DNA of 43,972 nt from a bacterium. Its GTDB lineage: Bacteria; Electryoneota; RPQS01. The notes under the pieces were generated by a model. The model was not told where the DNA came from. It saw only the letters and a list, made by a program, of their open reading frames with translations, and did no database searches. This document shows, in pieces, positions 34,521-43,972 of the stretch; within the stretch, counting starts at the first letter, position 1; each line of letters starts with the position of its first letter. The DNA lies in the NCBI GenBank assembly GCA_016721565.1, contig JADKHW010000028.1, positions 1 to 43,972 on the forward strand, read 5' to 3'. A program made the translations under genes and the position numbers.

Positions 34521-34550
34521 AATCTATTCAAACATTACCCCATTTGTCAA
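34521..34550 (-). promoter_or_regulatory. Promoter of array gene 3
   Basis: TTGACA (34550-34545), 18-base spacer, TAGATT (34526-34521) on the minus strand. The leader differs from the other copies (CATCACATCACAAGGAG) but the promoter core is kept. Confidence 0.65.
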
Positions 34551-34573
34551 CATCTTACCATATAGCACAAAAA

Positions 34574-34603
34574 AAGAGCGGCCCGGTTGCCGGGCCGCCT
34601 TTC
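34574..34603 (-). terminator. Terminator of array gene 4
   Basis: GCGGCCCG (34578-34585) pairs with CGGGCCGC (34591-34598), followed on the minus strand by TCTTTTTTTGTG. Confidence 0.8.
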
Positions 34604-34631
34604 AAGAGAAACTGAATCAGACTATTTGATT

Positions 34632-37120
34632 TCAGTCTGTTTTCTGAATACTGGATTCGGATTCAAAACTGCGGGGCGGAACCACTGCGCAATTCAGAAT
34701 CAACACGGCGTAATTAAACGGATCCGCTGTCGCGTAGCTTGCGGCGATGTGACCTGCCGGAGTTACGACCGATCCGTAATAGTTGAATCCGACGGGGTAT
34801 ACCGCATTGGGATCGATTGATGTGTAAAGATCAACCTGCGCCGCTTGCGGCTGCCACCAACTTAACAGATAGTTGTTATCGGCAATCAAATTGATAGTCA
34901 AACTGTCCACAGGTTCGCAGGACGTGCCCAAACAGAAGGAGAGTTCATGCGGAATGCCGTAGGGGTGGATATCGTCACCGTAAGGAGACGATTCCCAATA
35001 CCATTGGCAGCTGCCATTTCCGACCATGCCAATAGCTATGTTGCCAGATAGAATGCCGCACGGCGGACTGAGTTGAACGTCGTATTGCAAAAGTTGCCAA
35101 CCAAAGAAATCTTCAGGCATTACAACGCCTACCGTGCTGACCGTGTAGATACAGGTGTCGGTTTCTGAGGTAAGCGAAATCTGGAATGTGATGGTGCTGT
35201 CGCAAAACAGCGGGAGTCCCCAGAAGCGAACAGTGCCTACAGGACCGGAAACAGCGAAGTTGTCAAACGGCTCTTCGCCGTGACCAATATGCGCAGAATA
35301 GGCCACTCCGGGTTCGCCGGGCAAGATGGGCGATTGTCCGTATAATGATGCGTCCTGACAGCCGTGGTGAACAGGACACGGCACAGAGCACTCTTCTCCT
35401 TCGTGGAAAAATCCGCCGATAGAATCACAAACCGAGATGGTGGTTTCAAAACATGATGGCGCCGTCGGTTCACCATAACAGCAGCGGCCAATACACTCGA
35501 CGACTCTCAGGTTATACGCTCCGCAATGGTTGAAGTAGCCTTCAATATCCAAATAGTAGTTGCCGGGCGTGAGACGAATACAATCTATCTTTGATAACTG
35601 GGTAGTGCCGCAGCGATCGTCATCAAATGCAATGACGCCGCCGTTGCACTGGGTCGAAAGATAGATATAACTGTCCCAAGTACTGTCGTCGTTGCACAGC
35701 GAGATGGTCCAGTCCGATTCGTAGGGAATGTTGACGCAATACGTGTAATCCACACTTGGACGCAGTGAGTTGTCATTTCCCTCTCCGCAAGTGTTTCCTG
35801 TGACCGAACCGGGAGCTTGAAGGAATCCATCTACACGGCAGCCACTGCACGGAACCAGATCAATACGCGCACGGTAATCACGCAACGCGAGAGTACCGCC
35901 GAACGATAACGGTGACACGAAGAACGTGTACGTACCGGGCTGCAAACACTGAGTCAAGAAGGTGACGGTCGAGCACGGATAGGCCCAGCTCTGGTAAAAA
36001 TCTACAGCACCAAACGGGCAACTTGCACCTTCGATAAAGGCGATCTGAGCCACGAACTCAGCGTTGAGCGTGACGCTCAGTGAGCAGGCTTCAGTCAGAG
36101 TAAGGCTGTACCAATCGGTGTCACGTCCGCCGGCCGCGGCCCAGCCGCGACCGCACATGGTTTGACACGGATAAATTGTCTGCCATAAGGGTGTAGCACT
36201 ATTACAGCCGCCATTGCAACCTACTAAATCGACGAAAGCTTCATCACACTCCGCGGCATCACCGAGCTGGCAATCAATATTGCAATTATCCGAGATGTTC
36301 AGGACGTAGTCGCCGAAATAGTCGAAGTAGCCGTCCACGATGATGAAATAGGTTTGTCCGGCGTTTAACGTGACCGACAGAAAAGACTGAAGACCAAACC
36401 AATCGTCGTTACAAGCAACTTCGGAAGTTCCGGGGCAGGCATCCGTCGTGCGGATGTACAACTCAGTGTCGTAGTTTGATCCTTCGAGCGAGAGATTATA
36501 AGTCAAAGTTGCTGAAGGCGTGAATTCATAGATGACATCCGGCGCTCCGTTCGCAAAGCCGCAAGAGGGAGCATAATTATCCACCTGTCCAATGGTTGAG
36601 CCGCTGTCGGTGTAGGGTATTCCGGTGACAAAAGCACCGGCGCAAGCGTCGTTGCCTTGGTCCAGCGGATTGCGGCGGGGCGTTGACTTGCACTGCGCTG
36701 CGGATAGAGCGCATTCAGCTGGTCTTTCAAATTGGAGAATGTCACGCCATCCACGGCATTGTTGCTCAGGCCGCCGCGAATCTGAAACTCAAGACTCTTG
36801 ATCTGTTGTTCGAGCGGGGTCAGTTGTTGTGGGCGAATCACCGCGCCGGGAGCAAAGCCTCCTTGAGCTTGGAACGCTGAAACATCGAATGCACTGCTTG
36901 GCGGCACATTCGCGGGCGGCGGAAGAAGTTCGTTGAGTCGCTCAGTCCAAAGCGGATTGGGAGTTTGTCCATTAGCATTTGCCTCAGCAATCAGCTTTTC
37001 AAGTCGAACAATTTCAGCTTTTGGCGAATCAACTTCAAAGGGAAAGGTCTGGCTCTGTCCAGCCGCAATAGCGCAGATTGAACAACACAAGACAACAATC
37101 GCAATCAACACTCTCTTCAT
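34632..37120 (-). CDS. Exported Cys-rich PPC-like protein, array gene 4, one frameshift
   Basis: ATG 37120 with GGAG upstream; signal MKRVLIAIVVLCCSICAIAA. Helical domain (EIVRLEKLIAEANANGQTPN, QLTPLEQQIKSLEFQIRG). An indel near 36675 shifts the frame; beyond it NPLDQGNDACAG continues, then YNLSLEGSNYDTELYIR, VACNDDWFGLQSFLSVTLNA, YFIIVDGYFDYFGDYVLNIS (sandwich 1), DTDWYSLTLTEACSLSVTLN (2), DWTISLCNDDSTWDSYIYLS and GNYYLDIEGYFNHCGAYNLR (3). The Cys cluster (IGRCCYGEPTAPSCFE) and C-terminal part (FDNFAVSGPVGTVRFWGLPL, WWQPQAAQVDLYTSIDPNAV) finish at 34632. About 830 residues in total. The linker after the helical domain is Pro-rich here (PPPANVPPSS). Confidence 0.75.
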
Positions 37121-37147
37121 ACATTCTCCATTGGTTTAGGTTGCTAC

Positions 37148-37177
37148 AATTTACTGAAATATTACTCCGTTTGTCAA
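37148..37177 (-). promoter_or_regulatory. Promoter of array gene 4
   Basis: TTGACA (37177-37172), 18-base spacer ending AATATTTCAG, TAAATT (37153-37148) on the minus strand; leader ACCTAAACCAATGGAGAAT. Confidence 0.7.
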
Positions 37178-37201
37178 CATTTGCGTTTGTTTGACTACAA
37201 A

Positions 37202-37233
37202 AAAAAGAGCGGCCCGATTGCTCGGGCCGCTCT
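37202..37233 (-). terminator. Terminator of array gene 5
   Basis: AGAGCGGCCCGA (37206-37217), loop TTGC, TCGGGCCGCTCT (37222-37233): a perfect 12-bp stem, followed by TTTTTTTTG on the minus strand. Confidence 0.85.
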
Positions 37234-37262
37234 GGATGAAAGATGAAATTGCCGCGATGTGA

Positions 37263-39683
37263 CTATTCTTCAGGCTCGGTTTGGCTTTCTGATTCCTTCA
37301 TTTCCATTGCCGGCTCACTGCAATCGGCGATAGCGATGAAGCGGCGATTAGTCGAAATCATCGGTTCGACAAAACCATAGTTTCCGGCTGACAGCCAGCC
37401 CGAATAGATGGGCAAATAGGTCGCCGGATACACCGCATTGATACTGTCGGAATATGCAAGCGTGACAAAAGAACCCAATGAAACATGAAGATTGAGCTGA
37501 TAGAATCCGTCAGGAACATTGAAGATGCTGATAACAAGGCTGTCAGGTTTTGGGCAACCTTTTTCTAAACAAATGGCCATGTCGCGCGCGAGATTGATTG
37601 CTCCGCCGGAATTGACCAGCACGACTGAACCGTTGCCTTGCGGTGACGTGGCCCAATGCCACACGCATGCATCGTTGTCACTGCCGCGAATGCTGATGCG
37701 GCCGTTTTGAATCGGACACAACGTCGGCAGATCAACATTGTATTCGGTCATCACATAGTTTGCGCCGTAATTCTGCAAGAGTGGTAAACCGAATGCTTGC
37801 ACGTTGTAGGTTTGCACTTGCGGGCCGTTGGAACTATCGACAAATGTGATTTCAAACGAGCCGGGTTGTTCTGTGCAGGCGATTCCGGTGTTGTAGTCGA
37901 TACTTAAGCCCCAGAAGCGCACGGCTTTGATGAAACCTGTCGCATTGTAATTTTCCCAAACGCGATTGACCAAATAGTTGTCCGAAGCAAGCGCGGTCCA
38001 GTTTTCATCGGGAACGTGCGGCTGTTGTGAGAATGCAGAAGGCGCGTCACAACCGGGGCGCGGATAACATAAGCCCGGAGTGCATGTTCCACCTAAGTCG
38101 AAATTTCCGCCTAATATTTCACACTCGGATTGTGTTGTGTTCGCGCACGAGGGATTCCACATGTCCCCATAACAACATGAGCCTTGACACGATGTAACCG
38201 AGACGTAAAATTGTCCGCAATCGGGATTGTTGAATCCTTCAATCGTGAAGTAGTAATTTCCCGGCATGAGCGATACACATTCGATCTTCGACAAACCATT
38301 CGGTGAACAGCCATCGTTATCTTGCGCAATGATTCCGCCGTTGCATTGATTGGTCAGATAAATCCAACTGTTCCAATTTGGGCTGCCGCACAGTGAAAAT
38401 GTCCAATCAGATGCATACGGAATCACCACACAATACGTCGCGTCGTTGCTGGGTCTAAGTGAGTTATGTGAAATCCCGTCGCAACCGTTGGCGGTGAATG
38501 ATGCCGGCGCGATGAAACTTGCGTCAATTCGGCAACCTGAACAGGGAATCGGTTCGATGGAGAAAAGATACGACTCCGGTGTGGTCATGCCGATGTAAAA
38601 ATTCGGTGAAATCTCAATCGTGTAAGTCCCGGCAGGCAAGCACTGCGTGATATACGTGCCGCCGTTACAGACGGGAATGTTTAAGAGCGAAACAAAATTG
38701 ATTCCCGGACAGAAGCCGTAGTCGTTGATCTGAACGTTGTACGAAAATTCAGCTAAGAGATTCAATCTCAGACTGCACGGTTCGGTGAGTGTGAAATAGT
38801 AGCTGTCAATATCGCGAGCGCTGAAGTTGTTGGGATCCTGATAGGTGAAACAAGTTCCGCGCATAAACTGACAAAGATTCACTTGCTGCCATTGTCCGAA
38901 GCCGCCATTCCATTGATTGTTGCAGCCGCCGTTGCAATCCCACACGGCGTGCATCGGATCTCCGGGTGATTCGGGGCACTCTTGCTGCCAATCGTTGTTG
39001 AAACCGATAATGCAGCTACCGGAAATATGCAAGGCAAAATTTCCGGAATAGGATTGAAATCCGTCCACGATGACGTAATACGTTTGGCTGCTGTTCAAGA
39101 ACACGGTAACCTGTGACTGTGGCCCGAAAGCGTCGTCGTTGCAAATCACTTCAGAAGAACCCGGACAGGCGCCGCCAGTGCGGATATAAAGCTGAGTATC
39201 GAAATTTGAACCGAAAGTGTCAAAGACGAACCAGCCGGCTTGATTCGGTGTATAGCTGTAAATTTTATCGGGGGCCGTGTTGCCGCCGCAGCCAACCGAA
39301 CTGAAATTATTCACCGCGCCGACCGTCGTGCCGAAATCCGTGTAGGGAACTATCCCGGCAGGAAGCACTGTGGCAGGACATGTGTCCGAACCGTCGTCAA
39401 GCGAATTGTGTTCGCGCGGAAGCTGGTCATAGAGCGCCGCGAGTTCGAGCTTCGTCGCGTAGAACGTCGAGTCATCCAGCGGAGTGGACTTTCCGTTGTT
39501 CTGCATGAGCCATTCGAGGTCATGAATCCGCTGTTCAAGCGGCGAGCGCTCGCCTACGTGAACGGGTGCGACGGACGCGAAATCGAACGGTACATCTTCA
39601 AAGCTCACGCACGACGCGAACGCATCCATCTGACCCAGGGCAATACAGCCCAATACAAACAATACTATCCCATACTTTCTCAT
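37263..39683 (-). CDS. Exported Cys-rich PPC-like protein, array gene 5 (divergent)
   Basis: 806 residues, intact. Start 39683 is chosen for GAGG about 6 bases upstream and the signal MRKYGIVLFVLGCIALGQMD (AFA); an in-frame ATG at 39710 overlaps the -10 box. The helical N-domain is shorter than in genes 1-4 (SPLEQRIHDLEWLMQNNGKS, LAALYDQLPREHNSLDDG). Sandwich 1: FVFDTFGSNFDTQLYIR, VICNDDAFGPQSQVTVFLN, YYVIVDGFQSYSGNFALHI. Sandwich 2: DIDSYYFTLTEPCSLRLNLL, CLPAGTYTIEISPNFY. Sandwich 3: DWTFSLCGSPNWNSWIYLT, GNYYFTIEGFNNPDCGQFYV. Cys cluster: QGSCCYGDMWNPSC, GTCTPGLCYPRPGC. C-terminal part: WENYNATGFIKAVRFWGLSI. Sequence and leader are the most different of the five, so it may be the oldest copy. 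Confidence 0.8.
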   Translation of the reverse strand: MRKYGIVLFVLGCIALGQMDAFASCVSFEDVPFDFASVAPVHVGERSPLEQRIHDLEWLMQNNGKSTPLDDSTFYATKLELAALYDQLPREHNSLDDGSDTCPATVLPAGIVPYTDFGTTVGAVNNFSSVGCGGNTAPDKIYSYTPNQAGWFVFDTFGSNFDTQLYIRTGGACPGSSEVICNDDAFGPQSQVTVFLNSSQTYYVIVDGFQSYSGNFALHISGSCIIGFNNDWQQECPESPGDPMHAVWDCNGGCNNQWNGGFGQWQQVNLCQFMRGTCFTYQDPNNFSARDIDSYYFTLTEPCSLRLNLLAEFSYNVQINDYGFCPGINFVSLLNIPVCNGGTYITQCLPAGTYTIEISPNFYIGMTTPESYLFSIEPIPCSGCRIDASFIAPASFTANGCDGISHNSLRPSNDATYCVVIPYASDWTFSLCGSPNWNSWIYLTNQCNGGIIAQDNDGCSPNGLSKIECVSLMPGNYYFTIEGFNNPDCGQFYVSVTSCQGSCCYGDMWNPSCANTTQSECEILGGNFDLGGTCTPGLCYPRPGCDAPSAFSQQPHVPDENWTALASDNYLVNRVWENYNATGFIKAVRFWGLSIDYNTGIACTEQPGSFEITFVDSSNGPQVQTYNVQAFGLPLLQNYGANYVMTEYNVDLPTLCPIQNGRISIRGSDNDACVWHWATSPQGNGSVVLVNSGGAINLARDMAICLEKGCPKPDSLVISIFNVPDGFYQLNLHVSLGSFVTLAYSDSINAVYPATYLPIYSGWLSAGNYGFVEPMISTNRRFIAIADCSEPAMEMKESESQTEPEE

Positions 39684-39703
39684 CTGGCACCTCGTAGGTA
39701 TAA

Positions 39704-39737
39704 TTGACAATTTAAGTCAAATTCGACCATCTGTCAA
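39704..39737 (-). promoter_or_regulatory. Promoter of array gene 5 with overlapping palindrome
   Basis: TTGACA (39737-39732), 17-base spacer, TAAATT (39714-39709) on the minus strand. The -10 box sits inside the inverted repeat TTGAC-N7-GTCAA (39704-39720), a possible operator found only in this copy. Confidence 0.55.
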
Positions 39738-39760
39738 TGAGTTACCACCATGCCAAATAA

Positions 39761-39787
39761 AAAGAGCGGCCCGGTGAGGGGCCGCTC
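39761..39787 (-). terminator. Terminator of the LVIVD-protein operon
   Basis: GAGCGGCCC (39764-39772), loop, GGGCCGCTC (39779-39787), followed by TTTTTATTTGG on the minus strand. Confidence 0.8.
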
Positions 39788-39817
39788 GGGGCGGGCGGCA
39801 CGCCTGCCGCCCCTACA
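39788..39817 (-). repeat. F1 palindromic repeat, inverted copy
   Basis: GGGCGGCACGCCTGCCGCCC followed by CTACAA, the reverse of the F1 copies elsewhere. It lies between the operon's last stop and its terminator. Confidence 0.75.
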
Positions 39818-39827
39818 AATTATCGTG

Positions 39828-41970
39828 TTACTTCAGCAACACAGCCTTTTGCGTCGCACTGAAGCTCGGAGTTTCAAGCCTGACAAAATAAGTTCCTGAT
39901 GACAATCCGTTGCCATTGAACTGCATCGAATGGCTTCCCGCCGCGAGCTTGCCGTTGTACAACGTATTCGTCATTCTACCCAACACATCATACACCACCA
40001 ACCGTCCCGTGACTTCGCGCGGCAAATCAAATGCGATATTCGCCGTGTTGTTGAACGGGTTGGGGTAGATGGGGTGAAGAGAGAAGGTGGGGATTTCGTT
40101 GGGATGCTCGGGGGTGGTTAGGGCGGCTGAGATGTCGTAGATGGAGAAAAAACCAGTCTTAGTAGCATAGGCTATATCACCCGAAACGGCCAAGTCGCCC
40201 GGTGAGAGGTCATAGTAGCTCCGGTAATGTCCCAATGAATGCGGCAACAAAGGGTTCGTGTAATCTGACACCCAAAAGAAATCAGGCCGCCCGAATGAAA
40301 TGACAAACTGATTGAGCGTCGCATTGATGATAGGAAGGTACTCGCGATCTATTTGATATTCCCTAACGAGTGTCGGATGTCGCGGATCTGACACATCAAG
40401 CATCCGGAATCCAATTTGCCTGTCGGTAGCAATCAAGAAGTTGCCGAAAAGTGTCAATTTGTTTTGGTATCCGACTAAGTAAAATGCGGACATTTGAACG
40501 AGCGATGCCGGATTAGATATGTCAAAGATGCGCAATGAATCTTGAAATGAGACGTACGCAATACTAGCGGAAACGGCAACATCAATTCCGCCGTAACCTT
40601 GAGCAAATTGCGTTACATTGACAGGGAGATGTGGATCCGAAATGTCTATAACATGCGGGCCGCTTTGTTGGCTTGTGACATAAATAAGGTCACCGGATCT
40701 TGCAATCTGCTGCCCGCCGTCTCCTATCGCTAATTCGCCGATTTCCTGCGGAATCGTTGGGTCGGAGAGGTCAACTACGTGAAGACCACTCAAATCATCA
40801 ACAATATAGGCAAGATTGCCGTCAATCATCACATCATTGACGCCCCCTGGTGTGTAAAAGTTTGCTGATTTTAGGGGATGGCTTGGGTCTGAAACATCAA
40901 TCACATGCATACCACTTTTCCCTTGACCAACAATCGCGAGAGCGTCGTTCGATACCACGCTGTTGAGTTCATTGTTCGGTTCGAAAAATCCAAGAGTCGA
41001 AAGTTGCATTGAAGTTGAAGTCCCAAAAATCTCAAGACCGATGTCATTGGTGCCTGAGCTTTCGGCTAACAAAAACGCCATCGTGTCAGCAATGGCAACA
41101 TCGCTCGCTTCTCGAATGTCATCATTTTGGGCTTGAATTTGAGGAGCGAAAGGGTTACTGATATTTACTCTAACCATGCCCCCGCGGTTTACAGCCGCAT
41201 ACAGTTGATCTCCCAAAACCGCAACGCGTTTTACGCAACCATCTATTGCACAAAAACCAGTCTCGAATGGCGAGCTTGGATCACTCACATCAATGATTCG
41301 AATTCCACCACTCCAACAATCAGAGACACAAGCATAGTGGTCATATAACGCAACATCTTGTTCCGATCCCTGTCCGTCAATGAAACTCAGTTCGATTGGA
41401 TTGGTCGGGTTGCTTACATCTAAGACTCGGAATCCATTCCATTCAGCGAGATATGCGTAGGGCAAGGCAATTGTGACGCCGTTAGTTGTTGCCGCCTGCC
41501 CAACAAAGTGGCCCACCTCCAGGGAACGAAGATTTGAAATATCCACAATCCTCAAGCCTTGGAAACCAAGAGGCTAAATATGCAAAACTACCAACGATCT
41601 TCACGTCAACGATGTTTCCAAGATCATAAGAGAGCAATCCAACTTCATGTGGAGCGGTTGGATTTGATACATCAATCAACCGCAGCGTTCTAGGTTCAAC
41701 GAGGCACGCGAGATTTCCTGTTAAAGCGACGTCATTTGCATTATTGCCGTTTTCAAAGTATCCAATTTCATCAGGTTTTGACGGATCTGAAACATTAAGT
41801 ATTCGCAATCCAGTCATGCCGGAGGCGATAAATGCAAGAGTATCAGAAACGGCCATCCCCGACGGCTGGTCCCAATAATATGAGAGTTCTGCAAGCTTCC
41901 GCACATTCAAACTATCCTGACCCCAAACGAGAACAGGAATTGCGAGCAATACAAAGATGAATTTCTGCAT
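39828..41970 (-). CDS. LVIVD-repeat surface protein with T9SS sorting domain, one frameshift
   Basis: ATG 41970 follows GAGGG; signal MQKFIFVLLAIPVLVWG. The body is a run of about 13 LVIVD repeats of about 45 residues: LRILNVSDPSKPDEIGYFEN, LRLIDVSNPTAPHEVGLLSY, then after an indel near 41568 LRIVDISNLRSLEVGHFVG, FRVLDVSNPTNPIELSFID, IRIIDVSDPSSPFETGFCA, MHVIDVSDPSHPLKSANFYT, LHVVDLSDPTIPQEIGELAI, and further units. These fold into a propeller. The C-terminal 80 residues are a T9SS type A sorting domain: FSLHPIYPNPFNNTANIAFD, GRLVVYDVLGRMTNTLYNGK, GTYFVRLETPSF, QKAVLLK. Export through T9SS and surface attachment are inferred. About 714 residues. Starts 16 bases after the upstream gene's stop, so an operon. 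Confidence 0.85.
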
Positions 41971-41986
41971 GAATTGAACCCTCGAT

Positions 41987-43972
41987 TTACTTCAGCAATA
42001 CCGCTTTTTGCGTCGCGGTAAAGGCTGAAGTTTCAAGTCTGACGAAATAAATTCCCGTTGACAAGTTGTTGCCGTTAAACTGCATCTGATGCGAACCCGC
42101 CGCGAGCTTGCCGTTGTATAACGTGTTCGTCATTCGGCCCAACACATCATAGACCACCAACCGTCCCGTGACTTCGCGCGGCAAATCAAACGCGATGTTC
42201 GCCGTGTTGTTGAACGGGTTGGGGTAGATGGGGTGAAGGGAGAAGGTGGTCACTATTGGATTCGTGTTGTCAGGAGTGCTTAAGGCTGCTGAGATGTCGT
42301 AGATGGAGAAATAATCGTCATCAGCGACATAGAGAGTCGTGCCAACCGGAAGAACACGAGTAGCATAGCCTGGGGTATCATATCTTCCCGTCACAAAGGG
42401 TGCTGTTGGATTAGAAATGTCGACCACAAAGATGCCGTTGTCCATACCAGCCACAAAAGCATATTGTCCGACAATCTTTACGTCGGATGCCCAGTATAAG
42501 TCTTCAAGTGCGAAAACTTCCACTGGGTTTGTTGGATCGAGACGTCAAACACCTTTAGACCCTGATTGTATGCCGCAACAAATGCAAAGTCGTTGGACAC
42601 CGCAACGGCTCGCGCCCAATATAGATCAGTATTGCTACCCACTATGAACGGTTCTTGCGGATTCGAAATGTCGATAACGTGAAAGCCCTCTGTGTTATTC
42701 GCACTGTAAGCGTAGCCGCCGGAAACAGCAATATTGAAAAAATGCCTGAGTTCGGTCAATGAACCAATTTGCAATGGGGCAGTGGGATCGGAAATATCTA
42801 TGATGTACATTCCGAACTGTTGGGCAACGAAGGCAAGAGAGTCTGCAAGCGTCACGCTGAATGTCAACCCAGGTAACTCGACAAAGCCTACTTGTTCAAG
42901 TTCCGTCTCGTTCAATATCGCGTAGATGCGTAAGCCTTCACTATAATCCACAACGTAGGCATAGTCGTCACGAATCTCAAGCTGTACAGGGCGAGTTGAG
43001 GTCGAATCACTGTTCGCAATTTGCGGGGCGACAGGATTGGACACGTCCAAGACAACGATGCCTGCATCGGCGGCAGCTACGAAAATGTGTTGATTTCGAA
43101 AGGCAGGGACGCATAACCTCTTGACGCTCAAAGCGAGCGATCTCGTGTGGATCTTCCATGTCGGAAACATCCAGCACGCAAACTCCGGTTTGCAACTACG
43201 ATTGCGATGCTGTCCCTAACTGAGACATCGGACACTCCTAAATTTGTCTGATAGAGTCCAATGAGCACAGGCTGAGTTGGATCAGAAAAATCGACAATTT
43301 TAAATCTTCCATCTGCAAGAAACGCGAACGTGCCTGCAACAGAAATGTTTAGCCCATATCCTGCATTGGGTTCATGATAATATCCGACTTCTTCCGGATG
43401 AGTTACGTTAGTAACGTCAATGATCCGAATTCCACTAGCGCATGACACAAGCGCCAGATTATTTGACAATGAAACGTCTGTTGTCCAATCGGGTGAATCG
43501 AACGTGCCTGCCGCTATTGGTGCCATCGGGTTTGCAACGTAAGCAATAGTCAAACCTCCGCCGGTTGTAAAGTAGGCATAGTCGCCTGATACTTCAACCG
43601 AATTGCAGTTTGTTGTTTGATTCAGATGGCCAAGCTCAATAGGATTAGTCGGATTGGAGATATCGATGATATACAAACCAGCTACGAAATCAGCGACGTA
43701 TGCGTAATTTCCCGCTACTGCAACGTCTTGAACGAAGTCAATGTTTGTGAAGGCCCCAAGTTCCGTTGGATTTAGTTGGATCTGAAACGTCAACAATCCG
43801 TAACCCATCGGAATTGCAAGCCACATATGCAACGTTGTCCTCAACTACAACTCTGGTGACATAGCCACAATCATAAACCGCAACTTCATTGATTACTGTT
43901 GGATCTGAAATGTCCACGATTCTGAGGGCCCGATTGTCTGGTACAGATGTATGCAAACTATCTTTAACAGTC
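41987..43972 (-). CDS. LVIVD-repeat surface protein with T9SS sorting domain, partial, frameshifted
   Basis: The reading frame is open at the right edge (KDSLHTSVPDNRALRIVDIS), so the N-terminus is missing. Repeat units: LRIVDVSDPT, YIIDISNPTNPIELGHLNQT, IRIIDVTNVTHPEEVGYYHE, FKIVDFSDPTQPVLIGLYQT, VLDVSNPVAPQIANSDSTST, MYIIDISDPTAPLQIGSLTE, FHVIDISNPQEPFIVGSNTD, FVVDISNPTAPFVTGRYDTP. Frame changes lie near 43775, 43185 and 42530. The C-terminus is a T9SS sorting domain (HPIYPNPFNNTANIAFDLPR ... IYFVRLETSAF, AVLLK), almost identical at DNA level to that of the downstream gene. At least 660 residues remain in the window. Confidence 0.8.

Noticed and set aside
26493..39683. T9SS sorting domain on the five PPC-like proteins
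   Set aside because: Looked for PNPF and a terminal KxxLLK-like end; their C-termini (for example NSPFRKIE, SESSIQKTD) do not match.

Overview
The window looks like a metagenome-derived fragment of a bacterium from the FCB superphylum (Bacteroidetes/Calditrichaeota/Zixibacteria-like lineages). This rests on two large LVIVD-repeat proteins that end in a type IX secretion (T9SS) C-terminal sorting domain (PNPFN motif, final AVLLK), on many secreted Cys-rich proteins with pre-peptidase C-terminal (PPC)-like beta-sandwiches, and on several beta-propeller lipoproteins. Phylum-level placement is inference. No rRNA, tRNA, CRISPR array or integrase was recognised.

Layout. (1) 1-10.5 kb is a minus-strand block of ordinary genes: a Fer4_19-type Fe-S protein, a methyltransferase, an NmrA-like NAD(P)-binding protein, lipoproteins with NlpE-like and META domains, a DUF1016/YhcG nuclease, an aldo/keto reductase, a GlmL/MutL-family ATPase, a secreted protein, a P450 with its ferredoxin, and a DUF1801 protein. 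Almost all are broken by single-base indels while family-conserved sequence continues in another frame, so consensus errors are likelier than true decay. (2) 10.8-20.5 kb holds two tandem pairs of beta-propeller lipoproteins, trpF, an ORF6N protein, a coupled DUF2207-lemA pair and small secreted proteins. Intergenic spaces are packed with short palindromic repeats. (3) 20.9-26.5 kb is a plus-strand phage-head-like island: consensus promoter, unknown protein, decoration-like protein, HK97-like capsid protein, two structural unknowns, a possible small terminase and the large terminase. It has no portal, protease, tail or integrase, and host-type palindromes lie between and even inside its genes. 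(4) 26.4-39.8 kb is a head-to-tail array of five paralogous genes of about 2.4-2.6 kb for exported Cys-rich PPC-like proteins. Each gene has its own TTGACA-N17/18-TA(A/G)ATT promoter and its own GC-rich terminator. (5) 39.8-44 kb is an operon of two LVIVD-repeat proteins with near-identical T9SS sorting domains; the upstream one runs off the right edge.

The dominant theme is serial tandem duplication of genes for exported proteins: four families, eleven genes. Duplication scars include a piece of the trpF 3' end copied between two lipoprotein genes. The least expected items are the monocistronic five-paralog array, the repeat-studded head-only phage island, and a palindromic element translated in the same frame inside two island genes, with compensating stem changes.
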